Source: Hydra vulgaris
Taxonomy: Eukaryota > Cnidaria > Hydrozoa > Anthoathecata > Hydridae
Assembly (NCBI RefSeq): GCF_038396675.1
Contig: NC_088932.1
Span: 25,999,001 to 26,063,000, forward strand
Reading direction: 5' to 3'
Length of the DNA: 64,000 nt
Positions 62,301 through 64,000 of the stretch are shown here, piece by piece. Each line of letters begins with the position of its first letter. The stretch's first letter is position 1. The position numbers and the translations under genes are program-made. The notes under the pieces were generated by a model. The model did not search any database, was not told where the DNA came from, and worked only from the letters and a program-made list of their open reading frames with translations.

Positions 62301-64000
62301 GAACCCAGACAGGTTATTATCAATGCTAAAATGGATTTTTACTCCTGAAAAAACCTTATACAGGCCTTCATTGTTTTTTGAATTTTTTAATGAGCCTCAT
62401 TCTTGCATTTATACTAACAGAAGTATTCATAAAATCAAGTCTAAGTTAAAATCATTAAAAGAGTTTAAAAATCATGTTGTAATGCTATCACAATCAGGCA
62501 ATTGGCTAAATGGAAGTATTTCTAATGTTTTTTCAAATTGTTCTGATGGATGGAGTTATGTAAAAATGAGTTCTTCTATGCTTTCCTTGGTAAAATTTAA
62601 AAAAAAAAATTAAAAAGTTTTTAATACTCACCATTTTGGAATAAGGATTTATGTAACAGTTGATAATTTAGATTGTATGTGGAATATTATCTGATAGTAA
62701 AATAGCGGATTCAACATGTGAAGTTTATTTCATGTGGTGAGGAATTATAAAGTATTTTATTACATTTGGGTGTTTGGAATATAGGTGAAAATGTTTTTTT
62801 ACTTGTTTCAGTGAAGGGCAAGATATATCTCACTTAAATGGTTGTGGAGTTACTATTAAAAAATATGATGTAGTTATTGAGAAGTATTGCTATACTGAGC
62901 TTCAAGTAATTTCTGGGTATCATCTTAAGAAAGAATGTACTCGTCTGTATGTTGTTATATCTTCTTTAGATGACATATTTTTTATTAATGATGTTGTCAG
63001 TATGCATCCACAAAAAAAGTTGAAGTTTGAGGGAAAAAAGTATGTGGTCTCTTTTGTTATTTATTTATAAAAGTAATTTAATTATAAAACTGTACTAGTT
63101 TTATTTAAAATCATTTTAACATTTCCAATAGAAAATGTGTAACACTTAAGCATAAGTTGACTTGTGATGTCATAAGTTGACTTCTTATTCTTTTTATTTG
63201 CTTTTCTTTTTTATAAACAATAACTTGTTTAAACTTCTACAGTTTACTAAAATTGCTAAAAAAAAAAATCTTAATCTCTAAGTAAAATTGCTATCACATA
63301 TGTAAAATGTGCAACAGTTAAGGTCTGGTTAATGTTGATGTGTATTCATAATTACAGATAGAATGTGCTCTTATCCTTTACTTTTTGCTGCTACAAAAAG
63401 AAATAATGATTAAAAAACTTAAACAATTCATGAATATGTAATCAGCAATTTTTTAATTGTTTGTTTTTTAGGTGGGTTTTTGGCACAATCGTTAGGCGAT
63501 TTTATAAGCGTCAAAAAGGCATTATGTTTGATACAGAACTTCATACTGAAAATATCATTTATGTTCCTCCCCTTGGACGAGTAGAAGAAAAATTTTTAGC
63601 TGAATCTCTTCAAAGTCTATATCCATATTGTCAATCTATTCTTAAGCTAGAGTTATATGTTAATGAAACAAAAAAGATTCTTCCCATATATTTTGACTCA
63701 AACAAACTTGTTTATCCTCTCGGAATGCTTCCTGGTGCTGCAGTTCAATTATTGTATCTCCAACATAAAAAATCAAATCATTCAACATATTATAAGTTTA
63801 ACCAAATGTCTCAGTTCAAGATGATAAAACTTCCTTCTTTAGATGTTAACAAACTTATAGAAAGTCTTAATATAGCTCAGAATGAAAGAATGAATCTTAT
63901 TTCACTGGTTCTAAATAAAATCAATAGCAATGATATTTTGTTTACTGTAGTAGCGCGTGTAACTTTTATTCAATGGATTGGAATGAAATGGAAATGTGGA
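53237..64000 (+). CDS. CTC1: CTC1-like CST complex subunit, 5' part (cut at window end)
   Basis: Exons: 53237-54109, 60711-60772, 61017-61110, 61746-61826, 61899-62023, 62292-62589, 62812-63039, 63472 to beyond 64000. About 763 residues are visible. CTC1 is the large subunit of CTC1-STN1-TEN1, which binds single-stranded telomeric DNA and assists fill-in synthesis. The support is a series of OB-fold-like segments: NIVIQDITGKINCVYP (exon 1), GVITSTVYAEFGILELDEE and GRGFRQGAEILIHNAHLL (exons 2-3), VYPLGMLPGAAVQLLYLQ (exon 8). Their order and spacing resemble animal CTC1. No enzyme motif is present. The start follows an in-frame TAG. The exon 6-7 junction breaks frame with the sites I see. The identification is from memory, without a search. 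Confidence 0.65.
54161..55480. other. Intron 1 of the CTC1-like gene, first part
   Basis: AT-rich intron sequence. An imperfect direct repeat of ggaaatatttgttaacaacc occurs near 54302 and 54367. I see no gene. Confidence 0.5.
55480..55905 (-). mobile_element. Tc1/mariner-like transposase relic
   Basis: On the minus strand 55692-55501 encodes RIFQRDNVAIHTVCVENNHS then LNWPAHSQNSNTIENL. This is the catalytic 'QQDNAP-H' and 'WPAQSPDLNPIENLW' region of Tc1-like transposases with substitutions. Upstream (about 55830-55700) an AFAKKRTGT...EKVNARNYE-like stretch continues it across frameshifts. Confidence 0.85.
55921..56190 (-). other. Unassigned 89-codon open frame beside the Tc1 relic
   Basis: The minus-strand frame encodes MTAPDRFPSYSTIKKMKDML and a C-terminal THTCMEFTKE-like acidic/basic helix (visible as EEHTCMEFTKENNEAIHKIK). 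It has no recognisable motif and does not resemble a Tc1 N-terminus. It may be a piece of another transposon or chance. Confidence 0.3.
56290..56338. repeat. (TA)n microsatellite
   Basis: About 48 bp of alternating TA in intron 1 of the CTC1-like gene. Confidence 0.97.
56340..59290. other. Intron 1 of the CTC1-like gene, middle part
   Basis: I recognised no gene. The stretch gttttggccaccctacgtcc plus cactgtgcaac at about 57065-57097 resembles, inverted, part of the 3081-7630 transposon near 3815-3855. Short open frames (56746-57003, 57210-57422, 58328-58089) lack motifs. A small aagaccaatctataagt tandem lies at about 59050-59115. Confidence 0.4.
59306..60322 (+). repeat. 1-kb minisatellite of 43-bp and 38-bp units
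   Basis: About 25 near-identical units. The long form is aatatccaaacaaaggtaat plus catctgaaggtatcatctgaagt in two halves; the short form lacks aatat. Order read by eye: L S LLL S LLL S LLLL SS LLLLL S L S S, two of the L units carrying aatgt and the last two S units carrying ccatac. The very low divergence implies recent expansion. It lies in intron 1 of the CTC1-like gene. Confidence 0.95.
60505..60600 (+). repeat. Two-copy tandem duplication, about 54 bp
   Basis: aaagttttgctacttcaaga and aaagctttgctacttaagga, each followed by cttttactttgtaataa, lie side by side upstream of exon 2. Confidence 0.85.
60711..60772 (+). CDS. CTC1: CTC1-like exon 2
   Basis: The exon has 62 nt between acattttag and AA|gtattt, phase 0 in, phase 2 out. 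It encodes GVITSTVYAEFGILELDEEI, the first strands of an OB fold. Confidence 0.75.
61017..61110 (+). CDS. CTC1: CTC1-like exon 3
   Basis: The exon has 94 nt between ttttttag and TAT|gttagt, phase 2 in, phase 0 out. It encodes LIFCQALFSQFGRGFRQGAE then ILIHNAHLLFY. The 'G--L----H' pattern continues the OB fold begun in exon 2. Confidence 0.75.
61377..61447. repeat. Imperfect hairpin of about 70 bp
   Basis: aataattatgtttaacgaaa and, further on, the reverse complement of aataactatgtttaacaaaa form arms that continue to the inner atatca/tgatat pair. Probably a miniature fold-back element in intron 3 of the CTC1-like gene. Confidence 0.7.
61746..61826 (+). CDS. CTC1: CTC1-like exon 4 (probable)
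   Basis: The exon has 81 nt between atttttaag and AAT|gtgtgt, phase 0 on both sides. It encodes GSKKLLCCCSSSEIQIVKLS then AYQSSYN. It fits between exons 3 and 5 in frame, but those also join in frame without it, so it could be optional. Confidence 0.6.
61899..62023 (+). CDS. CTC1: CTC1-like exon 5
   Basis: The exon has 125 nt between atattcag and AT|gtaatt, phase 0 in, phase 2 out. It encodes VVFPQLHPIASQLQMYSVEY then LVAMVKFLQKLF, predicted helical. Confidence 0.7.
62127..62272 (+). repeat. About 36-bp tandem repeat, four copies
   Basis: Units contain aactttaaaatattaacagt followed by ttagtaacaaag, just upstream of the exon 6 acceptor (62292). Confidence 0.85.
62292..62589 (+). CDS. CTC1: CTC1-like exon 6
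   Basis: The exon has 298 nt after tttttttag. It encodes FKKNPDRLLSMLKWIFTPEK, FFEFFNEPHSC and HVVMLSQSGNWLNGSI. The best donor is TTG|gtaaaa (phase 0). The frame closes 24 nt later at a TAA, so a donor must lie before that. The next exon appears to need a phase-2 donor, so this 3' end is uncertain. Confidence 0.65.
62812..63039 (+). CDS. CTC1: CTC1-like exon 7
   Basis: The exon has 228 nt between ttgtttcag and AA|gtatgt. The open frame begins at the second base: EGQDISHLNGCGVTIKKYDV, ELQVISGYHLKKECTRLYVV and ISSLDDIFFIND. The leading T must complete a codon from the previous exon. A phase-0 join to exon 6 would start with TGA. Confidence 0.65.
63472..64000 (+). CDS. CTC1: CTC1-like exon 8 (runs off the window)
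   Basis: It follows ttttttag, phase 2, and is open through the last base. It encodes WVFGTIVRRFYKRQKGIMFD, NIIYVPPLGRVEEKFLAESL and VYPLGMLPGAAVQLLYLQHK. The 'YPLG-LPGA-V----L' stretch is the clearest CTC1-like signature in the window. Confidence 0.8.

Overview
The window looks like a metazoan genome of very low GC, most probably a cnidarian such as Hydra. The pointers are small exons scattered in large AT-rich introns, (TA)n microsatellites, and many decayed APE-type non-LTR retrotransposons, tRNA-derived SINEs and hAT/Tc1/pogo-like transposon relics. There is no prokaryotic gene organisation. The species assignment is inference; no database search was possible.

Layout. 1-2.1 kb: transposon debris. 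2.16-10.6 kb, minus strand: two exons of an unrecognised gene whose large intron holds a LINE split by a 4.55-kb DNA transposon (3081-7630) and a pogo-like relic. 10.6-15.0 kb: intergenic space between two divergent genes, with a (TA)n tract, a SINE and a hAT MITE. 15.05-52.33 kb, plus strand: a complete 14-exon gene for a 516-residue FERM protein of the FRMD3/FRMD5 type with a C-terminal membrane anchor. Its introns hold six LINE copies, five SINE copies, a hAT transposase relic, fold-back elements and several minisatellites. 53.24-64.0 kb, plus strand: the 5' part of a gene resembling CTC1, the large OB-fold subunit of the telomeric CST complex, running off the window. Its first intron carries a Tc1-like relic and a 1-kb minisatellite.

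The exon models come from reading splice sites, phase and family resemblance by eye. All 14 FERM exons join in frame without an internal stop, but one intron needs a GC donor. Two of its acceptors (exons 5 and 9) lie in short tandem duplications offering a second acceptor 27 or 39 nt upstream. In the CTC1-like gene one junction (exon 6 to 7) does not keep frame with the sites I can see.

I found no operon, CRISPR array or prokaryotic defence system. The most notable structures are the duplicated splice acceptors, an intronic array of splice-like motifs, a 44-bp perfect palindrome in a rearranged LINE, and DNA transposons with visible ends and target duplications.
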